From NCBI GenBank assembly GCA_902521485.1, contig CABYRQ010000001.1, positions 124,001-188,000 of the forward strand: a DNA stretch of 64,000 nt. Reading direction: 5' to 3'. The DNA comes from an uncultured Alphaproteobacteria bacterium (GTDB taxonomy: Bacteria > Pseudomonadota > Alphaproteobacteria > HIMB59). The notes under the pieces were generated by a model. It saw nothing but the letters and a program-made list of their open reading frames with translations. It searched no databases and was not told the DNA's origin. A program made the translations under genes and the position numbers. Shown here one piece after another: positions 19,044-28,991 of the stretch; positions within the stretch are counted from its first letter, which is position 1; each line of letters opens with the position of its first letter.

Positions 19044-20372
19044 TTGGCTAAAATTACTTTTATAGGTGCGGGCAGTACTGTCTTCATGAAAAGTATTTTG
19101 GCAGATATTTTACTTGAGCCGGAACTAAATTCGTTTGATATTGCCTTACATGATATAGACCCAAAAAGATTAAAAACATCACAAATAGTAGCTGATAATA
19201 TATGTGAGTCGCTAAAAGCTTCGGCATCTATAAAAACAACGTTAGATAGAAAAGAGGCTCTTAAAGGCGCTGATTTTGTTATAGTTATGATACAGGTAGG
19301 AGGTTATGAACCCTCAACTGTTATTGATTTTGAAATACCAGCAAAGTATGGACTTCAACAAACAATTGCAGACACGCTAGGAATTGGAGGCATTATGCGC
19401 GGGTTAAGAACAGTTCCTGTTTTAGTTGAAATTGCCAAAGATATAATAGAACAATGCCCTAAAGCATGGATGCTTCAATATGTAAATCCTATGGCAATCA
19501 ATTGTCTAGCTCTCTCAGACTTTGTTCCCGAGCTACAATATGTAGGACTTTGTCATTCTGTCCAAGGTACAGCTGCTGATTTAGCGAGAGACATAAATGA
19601 AGATTTAAGCAAAATTCAATATGAGTGCTCCGGAATAAATCATATGTCATTTTTTACGAAGTTTGAAAAAAAATTAGATAATGGTTTAACGGAAGATCTT
19701 TATCCTAAAATTTTTAAGGCAGGAGATGAGGGGAATTTTGGCACCAATTGGGATGGTTGTTCAAATCACGTAAGATATGAAGTATTGAAAAGACTTGGTT
19801 ATTTTGTTACTGAGTCATCGGAACATTTCGCAGAGTATACTCCTTGGTTTATTAAAAATCACCAAAAAGAATTAATTTCAAAATTTGATATTCCAATTAA
19901 TGAATACATTCGTCGCTGTAAAAAACAAATTCAAGAATGGGAAATCCAAGAAAAAGAGTTAATTAGCAAACCTCAAAAAAAATATAATAAATCTATCGAG
20001 TATGCTTCGAGAATAATTTTATCAATGGTAACTGGAAATCAAGACACTATTTATGGTAATGTTCTTAATAAAAATTTCATACCTAATTTACCTAACAATT
20101 GCTGTGTGGAAGTTCCTTGTACTGTTCAAAAAAATAACCTTACTCCACAATCAGTACCACCATTACCTATGCACTTAGCAAATCTAATTCAGACCAATAT
20201 TATTGTTCAACAATTAACAGTTGAGGCTCTTAAAACTCTTAAGAAAGAGAGTATTTACCATGCTGCCATGCTAGACCCACATACCGCTAGTGAGCTAAAT
20301 TTAGATCAAATTTGGAAAATGGTTGATGAGCTACTTGACGCTCATGGTTCAATGATACCTGTTTTCAAATGA
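19044..20372 (+). CDS. melA: alpha-galactosidase, glycoside hydrolase family 4
   Basis: A 442-aa GH4 enzyme: N-terminal NAD fingerprint (TFIGAGSTVF), NPMA motif (QYVNPMAINC), and the substrate-class tetrapeptide CHSV at residues 170-173, which in GH4 marks alpha-galactosidases. GH4 enzymes use NAD and a divalent metal held by Cys170 and a downstream His (GINHMSF). The start is TTG, 2 bp after the permease stop, behind an AAGGGAT ribosome site. It hydrolyses imported alpha-galactosides inside the cell, releasing galactose for galK. Its stop overlaps the galT start. Confidence 0.92.
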   Translation: MAKITFIGAGSTVFMKSILADILLEPELNSFDIALHDIDPKRLKTSQIVADNICESLKASASIKTTLDRKEALKGADFVIVMIQVGGYEPSTVIDFEIPAKYGLQQTIADTLGIGGIMRGLRTVPVLVEIAKDIIEQCPKAWMLQYVNPMAINCLALSDFVPELQYVGLCHSVQGTAADLARDINEDLSKIQYECSGINHMSFFTKFEKKLDNGLTEDLYPKIFKAGDEGNFGTNWDGCSNHVRYEVLKRLGYFVTESSEHFAEYTPWFIKNHQKELISKFDIPINEYIRRCKKQIQEWEIQEKELISKPQKKYNKSIEYASRIILSMVTGNQDTIYGNVLNKNFIPNLPNNCCVEVPCTVQKNNLTPQSVPPLPMHLANLIQTNIIVQQLTVEALKTLKKESIYHAAMLDPHTASELNLDQIWKMVDELLDAHGSMIPVFK

Positions 20373-21427
20373 TGGCTAATCTATCGATAAAAAGAATTGA
20401 CAGGGGTGATGGAAAAGAACTTATTTTATTTAGTCAAAACCCCATAAAATACAAAGTTTTTGAAGGCTTACCTCCAATCTCTGATAACAAAACTCATCTT
20501 AGGTACCACCCAACTCGCTCTGAATGGGTAGGATACTCAACATCAAGACAAAACAGAACCTTTTTACCTAAGGCCCTTGAATGTCCCTTATGTCCAATGA
20601 TAAATGATGAAGTACCGAGTGACATTCCTGTTGACCAATATGAAGTTGCCATCTTTACAAATCGTTTTAGCTCATTCAAATTAGTCGAGTCTGATATACC
20701 TCATTTAGAAGTAGAAACTAATCAGGCAGTAGGAACTTGTGATGTAATCTCTTATAGTTCAAATCATAATGATGAGTTCTCTAAGTTACCTATCGAGAGA
20801 ATTGAGCTAATTATTCAAGCACTATCTAACCGCTCTGAAGAATTATATAATAATTCAAAAATTGAATTTATTTTACCATTTGAAAACAAAGGAAAAGATA
20901 TCGGGGTAACTTTAGATCATCCTCATGGACAAATATATAGTTTTGGACATATTCCAGAATTGATTAAAAGGCAAGCTATAGTACAAAAATCAAATCCTCT
21001 CGAAAAGTATTTATCGAATATTCCTAAAGAATTAATTTTGAAAAAAAATTCTTCTGCTATATCCTTTGTACCTCGTTGGGCTAGATACCCCTTTGAAATT
21101 TGGATAGTACCTTACCGAAGGACATCTAATATTTTTGAACTTTCAGAAAATGAGCAAAAAGATCTTGCTGAACTTATGCTTGATGCCTCTAAAAGTTTAG
21201 ACAAAGTATTTGATGATCCTATGCCGTATACTCTTGCATGGCAACTATCTCCTAAAGGTTATGAGAATTCTCACCATTTTCATGTCTGCTTTCAACCTAT
21301 ACGCAGATCAAAAACAAAATTAAAATATTTAGCAGGTATTGAGCAAATTACAGGTTTTTTTTTAGTAGATCTTCCTCCAGAACGCTCAGCCCGTATCTTG
21401 AGAGGTGAAGAACTTCCTGATGAATAG
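20369..21427 (+). CDS. galT: galactose-1-phosphate uridylyltransferase
   Basis: A 352-aa HIT-superfamily enzyme. The active-site motif HPHGQ (LDHPHGQIYSFGH) carries the histidine that becomes uridylylated. CPLC (near residue 70) fits the zinc-binding Cys pair and SHHFHVCFQP is the C-terminal HxH motif. It swaps UMP between UDP-glucose and galactose-1-phosphate. Two adjacent ATG codons open the gene, the first overlapping the melA stop as ATGA. Overlaps galK by 8 bp. Confidence 0.92.
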   Translation: MMANLSIKRIDRGDGKELILFSQNPIKYKVFEGLPPISDNKTHLRYHPTRSEWVGYSTSRQNRTFLPKALECPLCPMINDEVPSDIPVDQYEVAIFTNRFSSFKLVESDIPHLEVETNQAVGTCDVISYSSNHNDEFSKLPIERIELIIQALSNRSEELYNNSKIEFILPFENKGKDIGVTLDHPHGQIYSFGHIPELIKRQAIVQKSNPLEKYLSNIPKELILKKNSSAISFVPRWARYPFEIWIVPYRRTSNIFELSENEQKDLAELMLDASKSLDKVFDDPMPYTLAWQLSPKGYENSHHFHVCFQPIRRSKTKLKYLAGIEQITGFFLVDLPPERSARILRGEELPDE

Positions 21428-22514
21428 TCAGTCTTTATTTAAGCAGCACTTCAACTATTCTGCAGTATCATCATCAGAGGCACATGGAAGAGTAAATTTA
21501 ATTGGTGAGCACACCGATTATAATAAAGGTTTCGTACTTCCAACATTAATCGAACAGAAAATAGAAGTGAGTCTAAGTCCTCGCTTAGACTCTAAAATAG
21601 TTGGTATTTCTGAAGAATTTGGTGAAAAGACTGTATTATCTGAGTCAAATACTGATGGTACCTGGATAGATTTTGTCAGAGGAGCTTTACATTATATGGC
21701 AAAGGAAGGGCAACTAATAAAAGGTTTAGATATTGCGGTTGCCTCTAGTATCCCAACAGGGTCTGGATTATCTTCTTCAGCTGCACTTGAAATAGCAATT
21801 TTGAGGGCCTTGTGCAAAATGGTTGGACATGAACTATCATCAACTAAAATAGCAAAAATAGGACAGCTGATAGAACATCATTTTATAGGAACCTTTTGTG
21901 GAATAATGGATCAAATGTCATCATCAAAATCTAAATTTGGACAAGTATTATTCTTGGATTGTGAAAATTTGAATACAGAAATAGTACCTATCTTTAAAGA
22001 TTATACTTTCATAATTATTCATTCTGGAAGTACGCGAAAACTTTCAGAAGGGTTGTATAATGAAAGAAAAAGAGAGACAGAAATAGCTGCTAAATTTCTT
22101 AATATCTCGTCATTACGCCATGCAGAAATTTCTGATTTAAATATCATTAAAGATCCTAAAATTTTTAGAAGAGCTAGACATGTCATTACTGAAAATGTTC
22201 GAGTACTAAAGGCTGTACAATTTTTAAAAGATAGTAATGCTCAAGCATTTGGAAATTTAATGAACGAAAGTCATATTTCCATGGACAAAGATTATGAAAT
22301 ATCTAGTCCTGAATTAAACCATATTGTTAAAACTGCTCAGTCACATGGTGCTTTAGGCGCAAGACTTACGGGAGCTGGATTTGGAGGTTGCACTGTGGTT
22401 TTGTCGTCAAATACTCGAAGAGATGATATTATCAAAAAAATATTAGAACATTGTCCTAAATCATATTTAGTTACCAATATAGGGCAAAATATTGCACCTA
22501 GTAAAAATGAATAA
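21420..22514 (+). CDS. galK: galactokinase
   Basis: A 364-aa GHMP kinase with GEHTDYNKGFVLP (galactokinase signature), the ATP loop PTGSGLSSSAALE, and the C-terminal motif GARLTGAGFGGC. It phosphorylates galactose at O1. I chose ATG 21420, which overlaps the galT stop in an ATGAATAG arrangement, over an upstream TTG. The Leloir set galK, galT and galE is complete within 8 kb. Confidence 0.93.
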   Translation: MNSQSLFKQHFNYSAVSSSEAHGRVNLIGEHTDYNKGFVLPTLIEQKIEVSLSPRLDSKIVGISEEFGEKTVLSESNTDGTWIDFVRGALHYMAKEGQLIKGLDIAVASSIPTGSGLSSSAALEIAILRALCKMVGHELSSTKIAKIGQLIEHHFIGTFCGIMDQMSSSKSKFGQVLFLDCENLNTEIVPIFKDYTFIIIHSGSTRKLSEGLYNERKRETEIAAKFLNISSLRHAEISDLNIIKDPKIFRRARHVITENVRVLKAVQFLKDSNAQAFGNLMNESHISMDKDYEISSPELNHIVKTAQSHGALGARLTGAGFGGCTVVLSSNTRRDDIIKKILEHCPKSYLVTNIGQNIAPSKNE

Positions 22515-23379
22515 ATTAAAAGTTACAACAATTCTTAAATGCAAAAATTTACTTGGCGAAAGTTGTTTTTGGGACCCAAGATATAACTGCTTAGTTTGGA
22601 CAGACATAGAAGCAAAGAAGGCATGGATGCTTGATGATAACAATCAAAGCTTAGTTTTTAATTTACCAGATAGGGCAGGGTTTATTCTTCCAAGGAAAAA
22701 AGAGGGATTTATTATTGGATTTCCCAAATTTATTGCTATATCTGATAAAAATTTTTCTTCATTTGAAAAAATATGCGAAGTTGAAGTTACAAATAATCAA
22801 ACTCGAATTAATGATGCAAAAGTAGATCCTTATGGAGGCATAGTATTTGGTACTTATAATGAAGATCCGGATAAAGTAAAAAGAAAGCCTATTGCGACTC
22901 TCTATAGACTTGCGCCAAATCTATCTTTAACACAACTTTTGTCAAACATCACAGTTTCTAATGGAATAGCCTTTTCAGAAGACGAAAATATCATGTATTT
23001 TGCTGATACTCCAACTGGTCGAATACAAAAATTTGAGTACACTAAAAATTTCAATAAGTTTTATGAATTAGAAACAAATATGATCTTTAAAAATGTCGGT
23101 GAACCCGATGGAGCTACTGTAGATATAGATAATAATTATTGGTCAGCAAGAGTCAGAGGGAAATGCATTATTTGTGTTGATACAAAAGATGAAAAAATTA
23201 TAGAAAAAATTAGTCTTCCAACCAATACGCCCACATGTGTAACTTTTGGTGGTGCCAATTTAAAAAGTCTTTACATTACATCTTTAAGAGCAGACCCGAC
23301 TAGTGATAATGATGATGGAAATCTTCATAAAATTGAAACTAGCACTCAAGGCCGTACTCAACTTTTAACTGATATTTGA
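22507..23379 (+). CDS. SMP-30/gluconolactonase family lactonase
   Basis: A 290-aa six-bladed beta-propeller. Candidate metal ligands are the Glu of LLGESCFWD, the Asn of VSNGIAFS and the Asp of EPDGATVD, all usual SMP-30 positions. The family hydrolyses sugar lactones. ATG 22507 overlaps the galK stop as ATGAATAA, matching the style of the previous junctions. In this operon it may open galactonolactone or a lactone made by the periplasmic aldose dehydrogenase at 13447-14532; that link is inference. Confidence 0.85.
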   Translation: MNKLKVTTILKCKNLLGESCFWDPRYNCLVWTDIEAKKAWMLDDNNQSLVFNLPDRAGFILPRKKEGFIIGFPKFIAISDKNFSSFEKICEVEVTNNQTRINDAKVDPYGGIVFGTYNEDPDKVKRKPIATLYRLAPNLSLTQLLSNITVSNGIAFSEDENIMYFADTPTGRIQKFEYTKNFNKFYELETNMIFKNVGEPDGATVDIDNNYWSARVRGKCIICVDTKDEKIIEKISLPTNTPTCVTFGGANLKSLYITSLRADPTSDNDDGNLHKIETSTQGRTQLLTDI

Positions 23380-23381
23380 TT

Positions 23382-24344
23382 TTAAAGAAATTTTTTATTA
23401 ACTAAATTTTCCATGTTTAATTTCGTCATATTTTTTAAATAGTAGAATATATTTTTTGATGCCTCTAGAGACATTCTCTCTCTGCATTCCAAAGTTAATG
23501 CAGCATTATGCGGCGTTAATAAAATATTATCTAACTTAAAAAAAGGATGATCAGACTCTGGAGGTTCAGATACAAAAACATCCATTCCTGCACCTAAGAT
23601 TTTTTTTGAGCTAAGGGCTTGATATAAATCATTTTCATTTACTATCCCACCCCTAGATGTATTTACTAGAACTGATTTTTTTTTCATAAGATCTAATTCT
23701 CTTTGCGATATAAAATTTTTCGTGTCTTCATTTAGCGGTAAATGTATGCTAACAAAATCGGCTAGCACTAAACCATCATTTTTTTCTATAGGTATACAGC
23801 CATTTTTTTTTATTAAATCACTATTTAAAAATGGATCATAAACATATACTTCCATATCAAAACCGAGACATCTCTTTGCAACTTCTTTTCCTATTCTTCC
23901 AAAACCAGCTATAAGTAATTTTTTTTTATATAATTCAAAAAAGTTTGGTAGTTCAGACCTTTGAGTAAAATTTCCTCCTTTCACTAATTTATCAGATAGA
24001 GATAAATTTTTCGTTAAATACAAAAAGAACGACATTACATGCTCAGCAACACTTACGGCATTAGATGTTGATGTGATACAAAGAGCAATTTTTTTCTTAT
24101 TTAAATAATCTAAATCAACATTGTCATAACCAACACCATGTCTTGAAATAATTTTTAATTTTTTACAATGTTCTAAAATATCCTGATCTAGCCTTGATGT
24201 TCTCAGTAGGATTGCATCAACATTCTTTAATTCTTCTTGAAGGTTTTGATTGTTAAAATTTGTTACCTCGACTATTTCTAGCTCATTTTCTTTTAAAAAA
24301 TCTAACCCTTTTGGATGAACTGTTCCTAATATTGCAATTTTCAT
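23382..24344 (-). CDS. D-2-hydroxyacid dehydrogenase (SerA-like)
   Basis: A 320-aa NAD-dependent D-isomer-specific 2-hydroxyacid dehydrogenase. NAD fingerprint GFGRIGKEVAKR, substrate Arg and surrounding NTSRGGIVNE, catalytic Glu in DVFVSEPP and catalytic His in LLTPHNAAL are all visible. Length fits single-domain members without the ACT regulatory region of serine-pathway SerA, so a catabolic role such as sugar-acid or glyoxylate reduction is likelier. Convergent with the lactonase gene and divergent from iolD. Confidence 0.87.
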   Translation of the reverse strand: MKIAILGTVHPKGLDFLKENELEIVEVTNFNNQNLQEELKNVDAILLRTSRLDQDILEHCKKLKIISRHGVGYDNVDLDYLNKKKIALCITSTSNAVSVAEHVMSFFLYLTKNLSLSDKLVKGGNFTQRSELPNFFELYKKKLLIAGFGRIGKEVAKRCLGFDMEVYVYDPFLNSDLIKKNGCIPIEKNDGLVLADFVSIHLPLNEDTKNFISQRELDLMKKKSVLVNTSRGGIVNENDLYQALSSKKILGAGMDVFVSEPPESDHPFFKLDNILLTPHNAALTLECRERMSLEASKNIFYYLKNMTKLNMENLVNKKFL

Positions 24345-24457
24345 TTTATTCTCTGATTAAGAGTTATGTCAAAAAAGTGTCAATTTTAAAAGGTTTTTCA
24401 TTCAAATTATTTTTCTATCATGTAAGATCTTTAATAGGTTTAGTTTTTGGAGGAATA

Positions 24458-26302
24458 ATGAAAACCATCAAATTGTCTTGTGCACATGCACTGTTTAAAT
24501 ATTTAATTGCACAAAAAACTATTATTGATGGTAAAAAACTACCATTATTTCCTGGAGCATTTGCAATTTATGGTCATGGTAATGTGGCTTGTCTAGGTCA
24601 AGCAATGGAGGAATTTCAGTCTGATCTCCCAGGTTACAGAGGACATCATGAACAAAGCATGGCATTGACTGGTATTGGCTATGCACGAGCCATGAGAAGA
24701 AAGCAAATTTTTATTGCTACCTCATCTGTTGGTCCTGGAGCTACAAATATGGTTACAGCGGCAGCAGTAGCTATGAGTAATCGTCTCCCAATCTTACTTC
24801 TTCCAGGAGATACATTTGCAAGCCGATTTCCTGATCCTGTATTACAACAAGTTGAAAATTTCAACTCTCCTATAGAAACCGCAAATGATACCTTTAAATC
24901 TGTTTCCAAGTATTTTGATAGGATTACTAGACCAGAGCAAATTCTTGCATCTCTTCCTCAAGCAATTCAAGTGATGCTTGACCCATCAGATTGTGGTCCT
25001 GCTACTATTGCCATGTCTCAAGATGTTCAAGGGGAGTCTTTTGATTATCCTGAGGTTTTTTTTGAAGAAAAAATCCATCAGTTAAGAAGAGTTTACCCTG
25101 ATCCAAATCAAATTAAAGAGGCAGCTGATAAATTAAAAAATTCAAAACAACCTATAATAATTTCAGGTGGTGGTGTTCTATATTCTGAGGCAGAACAAAC
25201 ACTTTCTAATTTTGCAAAAAAACACAATATCCCCGTAACTTCAACTGTGATGGGAATTGGATGTATGACTAAAGATGACCCTTATTACATTAGTGCTATT
25301 GGAGCTCTAGGAGAGGGTTCCTCCAACAATTTATCTAAAGACACTGATTTAGCTCTAGCTGTAGGTACAAAACTTGCAGATTTTACAACAGGCTCATGGG
25401 CAAATTTCGAAAATCCTAATTTTAAACTAATCTCAGTTAATACAGCCCGCTATGATACCACTAAGCACTTAGCGACGCCTGTTATTAGTGATGCAAAAGT
25501 TGGTTTGCTACAAATATCTGAAGCTCTTGGTGATTGGAGGGCCCCTGATATTTGGTATCAAAGAGCAATTAAAGAGAGAGATGGATGGGAAGCATACGTT
25601 GCAAAACAAACTGGCCCTACAAATCAAGAAGAGCCATCTTACGCTCACGCAGTTGGGGCAATTTATAGAAATTCAGATCCAAGTGATATCGTTGTAACAG
25701 CAGCCGGAGGCCTTGTAGGAGAGGTCGTTCAAGTTTGGAAGCCAAAGGAACTTAATACTTTTGAGACTGAATGGGGTTTTAGCTGTATGGGATATGAAAT
25801 ATCAGGAGCGCTGGGAATTAAAATGGCTAAACCAGATCAAGATGTCGTTGTATTTGTTGGAGATGGTTCTTATCTACTTAATAATAGCGATATATATAGT
25901 TCGGTTCTCTATGATCAAAAACTTATTATTATTATTTGTGATAATGGCGGACATATGGTTATCAATCGTCTTCAACTAGCTAAAGGAGGTAAGGAATACA
26001 TTTGTAATCTTCGTGCTGCAAGAGCTACCAATCTTAAATTTGTAGATTTTGAAAACCATGCTAAAAGCATGGGAGCGAATGCTGAGACAGTAAGTTCGAC
26101 CTCAGAGTTAGAGGCTGCTTTCAAAAGAGCTAAAGAGTCTGATAAAACATATGTCATAGCTATTAAAACACATGGCTATGAATGGTTAGATGGTACAGCT
26201 TTTTGGGAAAGCCCAACGCTTCAAGATCCTATAACTGAAGAAAACAAAAAAGCATTAGATGACTTTGAATCGGGAAAGAGTAAACAACGTAAAGGCGTTT
26301 AA
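24458..26302 (+). CDS. iolD: trihydroxycyclohexane-1,2-dione hydrolase, ThDP-dependent
   Basis: A 614-aa thiamine-diphosphate enzyme. The activating Glu lies in GHHEQSMAL, the ThDP and Mg motif is GDGSYLLNN followed by the conserved CDNGGH, and the tail SPTLQDPI resembles IolD. It opens the ring of a myo-inositol breakdown intermediate. The reading frame extends to 24260, but GGAGG before ATG 24458 and the conserved start MKTIKL fix this start. No iolB, iolC, iolE or iolG is in the window, so it either works with genes elsewhere or on a related cyclic diketone. Confidence 0.88.
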   Translation: MKTIKLSCAHALFKYLIAQKTIIDGKKLPLFPGAFAIYGHGNVACLGQAMEEFQSDLPGYRGHHEQSMALTGIGYARAMRRKQIFIATSSVGPGATNMVTAAAVAMSNRLPILLLPGDTFASRFPDPVLQQVENFNSPIETANDTFKSVSKYFDRITRPEQILASLPQAIQVMLDPSDCGPATIAMSQDVQGESFDYPEVFFEEKIHQLRRVYPDPNQIKEAADKLKNSKQPIIISGGGVLYSEAEQTLSNFAKKHNIPVTSTVMGIGCMTKDDPYYISAIGALGEGSSNNLSKDTDLALAVGTKLADFTTGSWANFENPNFKLISVNTARYDTTKHLATPVISDAKVGLLQISEALGDWRAPDIWYQRAIKERDGWEAYVAKQTGPTNQEEPSYAHAVGAIYRNSDPSDIVVTAAGGLVGEVVQVWKPKELNTFETEWGFSCMGYEISGALGIKMAKPDQDVVVFVGDGSYLLNNSDIYSSVLYDQKLIIIICDNGGHMVINRLQLAKGGKEYICNLRAARATNLKFVDFENHAKSMGANAETVSSTSELEAAFKRAKESDKTYVIAIKTHGYEWLDGTAFWESPTLQDPITEENKKALDDFESGKSKQRKGV

Positions 26303-26304
26303 TC

Positions 26305-27036
26305 TTGATTTCTAAAAAAAAAATTGTCCTGATAACTGGGGCTGAATCTGGTATTGGAAAAAGTACATCTAAAATGTTTGCCAATAATGGTTACAGAGTA
26401 CTAGGAACTTCACTCAAAAAAATTAATTACAAAATTAAAGATATTGAATACTATCAAATAGACATAACCAATAATTCTCATTGGAAAAGTTTATCGAACA
26501 CTATCAAAAAAAAGTATGGAAAAATTGATGTTTTAGTTAATAGTGCCGGTGTGAGACTGAGCGGAAATTTAGAGACAACCTCGATGAGTGAATGGACTTA
26601 TCACTTTAATAACAATGTGACTGGCACTTTTTTAGCTTGCAAATATGCATTACCATTGCTCAAAAAAAGTAAGAAATCTTCTATAGTAAATTTAGCTTCA
26701 ATAAATAGCATTAGAGGAGCAAAAAATATGTTGGCTTATGCAACATCAAAAAGTGCGATAATATCTTTTACGTCATCTTTGGCTTTGGACTTGTCTAATT
26801 TAAATATTAGAGTTAATGCTGTTGCTCCAGGTGCTATTGATACCCCAATGCTAGCCTCTTTTAAAAAGGATTTAACAAAAAAGGAATTTGAAAAAAAGAT
26901 GCGAGAAAATCATCCTATTGGAAGGATTGGAAAACCGGCAGAAGTTGCAAGTGTGATTTATTTTCTTGCAAGTGACGCTTCAACTTTCATGACAGGATTG
27001 ACCATTCCTGTAGATGGAGGAAGAAGCATAAGATAA
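26305..27036 (+). CDS. short-chain dehydrogenase/reductase
   Basis: A 243-aa classical SDR: TGAESGIGKST cofactor loop, NSAG (VNSAGVRLSG), catalytic Ser in LASINS and YATSK Tyr-Lys pair, then a C-terminal PVDGGRSIR. Reading starts at TTG 26305, 2 bp after iolD, so it is co-transcribed. By position it may oxidise or reduce an inositol- or sugar-derived polyol. Substrate unknown. Confidence 0.85.
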   Translation: MISKKKIVLITGAESGIGKSTSKMFANNGYRVLGTSLKKINYKIKDIEYYQIDITNNSHWKSLSNTIKKKYGKIDVLVNSAGVRLSGNLETTSMSEWTYHFNNNVTGTFLACKYALPLLKKSKKSSIVNLASINSIRGAKNMLAYATSKSAIISFTSSLALDLSNLNIRVNAVAPGAIDTPMLASFKKDLTKKEFEKKMRENHPIGRIGKPAEVASVIYFLASDASTFMTGLTIPVDGGRSIR

Positions 27037-27039
27037 CTT

Positions 27040-28989
27040 TTATTTATTGATTTTTAAAATAGTTACATCTGCTTGTTTCATGTTTTTTGATCCCAACAGA
27101 ATTTCACCTTCAAAAGAGTCAGGTATAACAACATTTTTTTTTCCATAATTAGTAAAAAATAATAGATTACCTCTTTGCCTTACTCTTAAATATTCCGGAA
27201 GTGTTATTGGTTTTAAACCTGCCATAGCCATTTGTTCTTTCATTATTGAACTTAACAATGCTTCATCTGGCCATCCACACAAATAACTTCCTTGGTTCCC
27301 GCTAGTGATAACAGGAAATCCATCTTCTGAGTTACCTTCAGAGATGCCTGAGCTGTCTCCTTGTTCTCTCCATACGTGTAACTTTCCCTTCTGACCTTTC
27401 CATTCTACCTCTACAGGAAGTTCATAGGGAAGGGCATCCACTCTTTTAACTTTATAACCAAGTCCCTCTAAGCTTAAGTTTTCCGGAATTTGAAAATTTC
27501 TATCTTTTAATCCTGTTCTTGGACCAGCCAAAATTTTTGCTCCAGAAGAAACCATTTTTTTAAAAGTGTCAGTTTCAAGATGTACAAATGAGGGAACAAT
27601 AATTAGTTTATACCCAGCAAAATCAGCATTCTTTCCAACAATATCCAGAGAGCCACCATTAACTCTAACAGATTTATAAAAATCAATCATGAGACGCGTG
27701 TAGTGGAAATCTTCTGTTTGTCCATCTAGCTCAGTTATCCAACAAGCCTCATAATCATGCAATAACGCAATTTCGGATTTTTGTGTTTCTGGTAAATTGA
27801 GCATTTGTATCTCATTACTTACTTGCATGGCCTCGTGACTACCGATTGCTGGTGTATTATTACGGTACATAAGTCCCGCATGCATTTGTTCTTGGGCAAA
27901 GGGTGCTTGTCTCCAACGAAAATAACTTACAACCTCTGCGTCGTGAGCAAATGCCTCCCATGTCCACATCCTTACAGCACCAGCTATTGGAATAGGATTA
28001 TATCTAGCCCAATTAACTGGACCAGGTTGTTGTTCCATTATCCAAAGACGACCCATCCCTCTATAAAGGTCATGATGGTAAGATTGAAAATCAGGATCAC
28101 CAATATTGTAACAATCCTCAAGAAGTTTTTTATCTCCTCTGGCAATAGTTTGCATGTTTTGAAGAAAGCCTAAAGGATAACTGTCCCAAGCAGCAATATT
28201 TAAATCTTTACATATTTCCCGATGATCAAATTCTGTAAAGTGACCCATAAAGTTATGACTAATGGGCCTTCCAGGAGAGTAATCATTTAATATCTTCACC
28301 TGTTGGTAATTAAAATTTTTTACTTGGTCCGAGCTAAACTTTCGAAAATCAAAATTATGAGAAGGATTTGCCTCAGTAACTGTTAAGTTAGGAAGTTCAA
28401 TCTCCTCAAAAGAGCGATACTCCATAGACCAGAAAACATTTCCCCAAGATTTATTCAAGTCATCTATGTTTTGATATTTTTTTTTAAGCCAAATTCTAAA
28501 CTCTCGCAAAGTAGACAAGCACCAAGAGTATGTTGTTTCATGGCAACCAAACTCATTATCTGTTTGCCATGCTTTCACAAAATTATTTTGTCCGTATCTC
28601 TCTGCTATAGCTTTAGTTATACGTTGACTTTCTTTTTGATAACCAATATGTGAGAAGGAGTAGTGTCTTCGAGATCCGAATTTTCTAGTCCGGCCATTTT
28701 CATCTATGGCGACCATATCAGGCATTTGGTCAACCAGCCATTTAGGAGGAGTGGCGGTCGGAGTGCACATCACAATCTTTAGACCATTATTTCCTAATAT
28801 ATCGACAATCTTATCCAGCCAATTCCATTTAAAAACACCCGAATTTGGCTCGATACGAGACCAAGCAAATTCAGCAATTCTTACCCAACTGATACCATTT
28901 TTGCGCATATTTTCAGCATCGGTTATCCACATTTCTTCAGGCCAATGCTCCGGGTAATAACATACCCCTAATTCGGGTCTCTTAGACAT
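27040..28989 (-). CDS. beta-galactosidase, glycoside hydrolase family 42
   Basis: A 649-aa GH42 enzyme. N-terminal GVCYYPEHWPEE is a family hallmark. The acid/base Glu is in TDNEFGCHE; the nucleophile Glu is probably in AQEQMHAG. It continues through a trimerisation domain and a C-terminal beta domain. No signal peptide, so it acts in the cytoplasm on imported beta-galactosides. I chose ATG 28989, 2 bp behind the ATPase gene, over an upstream in-frame codon. The released galactose would enter the galKT route encoded just across the convergent junction. Confidence 0.9.
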   Translation of the reverse strand: MSKRPELGVCYYPEHWPEEMWITDAENMRKNGISWVRIAEFAWSRIEPNSGVFKWNWLDKIVDILGNNGLKIVMCTPTATPPKWLVDQMPDMVAIDENGRTRKFGSRRHYSFSHIGYQKESQRITKAIAERYGQNNFVKAWQTDNEFGCHETTYSWCLSTLREFRIWLKKKYQNIDDLNKSWGNVFWSMEYRSFEEIELPNLTVTEANPSHNFDFRKFSSDQVKNFNYQQVKILNDYSPGRPISHNFMGHFTEFDHREICKDLNIAAWDSYPLGFLQNMQTIARGDKKLLEDCYNIGDPDFQSYHHDLYRGMGRLWIMEQQPGPVNWARYNPIPIAGAVRMWTWEAFAHDAEVVSYFRWRQAPFAQEQMHAGLMYRNNTPAIGSHEAMQVSNEIQMLNLPETQKSEIALLHDYEACWITELDGQTEDFHYTRLMIDFYKSVRVNGGSLDIVGKNADFAGYKLIIVPSFVHLETDTFKKMVSSGAKILAGPRTGLKDRNFQIPENLSLEGLGYKVKRVDALPYELPVEVEWKGQKGKLHVWREQGDSSGISEGNSEDGFPVITSGNQGSYLCGWPDEALLSSIMKEQMAMAGLKPITLPEYLRVRQRGNLLFFTNYGKKNVVIPDSFEGEILLGSKNMKQADVTILKINK

Positions 28990-28991
28990 CT

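Noticed and set aside
24260-24457. N-terminal extension of iolD
   Set aside because: The extension is antisense to the hydroxyacid dehydrogenase gene; GGAGG plus the conserved start MKTIKL place the real start at 24458.
28471-28957. Plus-strand ORFs opposite the GH42 gene
   Set aside because: They are antisense to a well-conserved enzyme and show no signal or domain.
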